NCBI GenBank assembly: GCA_039919885.1
Contig: JBDSEV010000002.1
Coordinates: 96,677 to 160,676, forward strand
Source of the DNA: JACMLD01 sp039919885
Lineage (GTDB): Bacteria > Bacteroidota > Bacteroidia > Chitinophagales > Chitinophagaceae
Reading direction: 5' to 3'
DNA length: 64,000 nt
The position numbers and the translations under genes are program-made. Below are positions 63,455-64,000 of this stretch, piece after piece. Position 1 is the stretch's first letter. The number at the start of each line of letters is the position of its first letter. The notes beneath the pieces are model-generated. The model did no database searches and was not told the DNA's origin. It worked only from the letters and a program-made list of their open reading frames with translations.

Positions 63455-64000
63455 ATGTTTTCAAAGAGCCTCAAATCCTTATTGGCAGCGGTTTTCAGCC
63501 TTTTTTTCCTCTTTAATTTCAACCCTGCATTTTCGCAGGAAGGCGGGGAGCACAAGGAAGAAAAGAAAGGCTTTAATGCGAAGGAAATTATCTTTGGGCA
63601 CGTTTTAAACAACCACGATTTTCACCTGCTGGATATTGTAAAAGAAAATGGCGAAAAACAGCCCATTTCTATTCCCCTACCGGTTATCCTTTATTCAAAG
63701 GAACGGGGACTGGACGCTTTTATGTCGTCTAAATTTCACCATGGCGAGCACGACTACCGTAATTACATGATGCTCACCGAAGAGAAGATTGAAGCGCTGC
63801 ACCTGGACCCTGCAAAATACAATGCCCAGGATATTTTACCGCTGACGGAAACCGGCGCCATTGATGCTTCCGTAAACGTATACGATATCTCGCTGACCCG
63901 TAACGTAGTACAAATGATACTGGCGCTTTTCTTTTTTACCTGGATCATGCTCAGCATCGCTAAAAAATACAAGATGGGCCAGGGCGTTACTACTGCTCCC
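63455..64000 (+). CDS. atpB: F-type ATP synthase subunit a (5' part, runs off the right edge)
   Basis: This proton-channel subunit of the ATP synthase has its first 182 residues in the window. A signal-peptide-like start (SKSLKSLLAAVFSLFFLFNF) is followed by the long Bacteroidota-type N-terminal region (GFNAKEIIFGHVLNNHDFHL, then LDIVKENGEKQPISIPLPV) and the first membrane helix (VVQMILALFFFTWIMLSIAK). The catalytic Arg-bearing helix lies past the edge. The rest of the atp operon is expected to follow. Confidence 0.93.
   Translation, partial: MFSKSLKSLLAAVFSLFFLFNFNPAFSQEGGEHKEEKKGFNAKEIIFGHVLNNHDFHLLDIVKENGEKQPISIPLPVILYSKERGLDAFMSSKFHHGEHDYRNYMMLTEEKIEALHLDPAKYNAQDILPLTETGAIDASVNVYDISLTRNVVQMILALFFFTWIMLSIAKKYKMGQGVTTAP

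Noticed and set aside
1..64000. tRNA, rRNA or mobile-element genes
   Set aside because: I found no cloverleaf-like tRNA, no rRNA and no transposase or integrase in the intergenic regions I read; this is a reading by eye, not a computed search.

Overview
The window looks like chromosomal DNA of a Bacteroidota bacterium, most likely family Chitinophagaceae. The reasons are a SusC/SusD pair, DUF5686 and carboxypeptidase-regulatory-domain outer-membrane proteins, a split transketolase, a long-leader ATP synthase subunit a, and many promoter boxes of the Bacteroidota type TAnnTTTG. I found no rRNA, tRNA, transposase, phage gene or CRISPR array. Most of the window is ordinary core genome. The accessory interest lies at about 36-37 kb (tandem repeats), 42.9-58 kb (phosphorus genes) and 58-63 kb.

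Layout. 0-7.7 kb: the 5' part of glpK, then three cell-envelope proteins. 7.9-12 kb: a membrane protein, a winged-helix regulator and a CreD-type protein flanked by two copies of one operator-like dyad, then an undecaprenol/diacylglycerol kinase and a DUF1361 protein. 12-20.7 kb: a very large TolB-like/beta-barrel protein, a metallo-hydrolase, a flippase, secreted or membrane proteins of unknown function and an MbnP-like lipoprotein. 20.7-24.7 kb: arfB, dtd, a truncated haemoglobin, a MazG-like protein, glycyl-tRNA synthetase and two look-alike small membrane proteins. 24.8-29 kb: a peptide transporter, purD and kynA (overlapping). 29.3-35.5 kb: the rod-shape cluster mreB-mreC-mreD-PBP2-rodA. 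35.5-42.6 kb: a second metallo-hydrolase, four tandem ~189-bp repeats, an ECF sigma operon, a transketolase C-terminal half, galE and rfbA.

42.9-58 kb is the most interesting part and reads as a phosphorus-acquisition island. A Pit phosphate transporter and its DUF47 partner diverge from an OprO/P-type porin across a promoter region of evenly spaced hexamers. Next come susC-susD, a secreted alkaline-phosphatase-superfamily phosphodiesterase and a clear PhnZ (the C-P bond-cleaving HD oxygenase) on the plus strand. Converging on these from the minus strand are a response regulator, a histidine kinase, a DUF5690 MFS transporter and a TIGR03364-type FAD oxidoreductase. The near-identical element TTTCTTAAYA lies upstream of susC, in the Pit/porin promoter region and upstream of the response regulator. 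My inference is a PhoB/PhoR-like regulon that includes a SusCD-fed pathway for a 2-aminoethylphosphonate-like compound; the PhnY hydroxylase expected to feed PhnZ is not in the window.

58-64 kb: a secreted protein with a caspase-like His/Cys signature at its C-terminus, an ABC exporter, a small protein paired with a frameshifted nucleotidyltransferase, and the start of atpB at the right edge.
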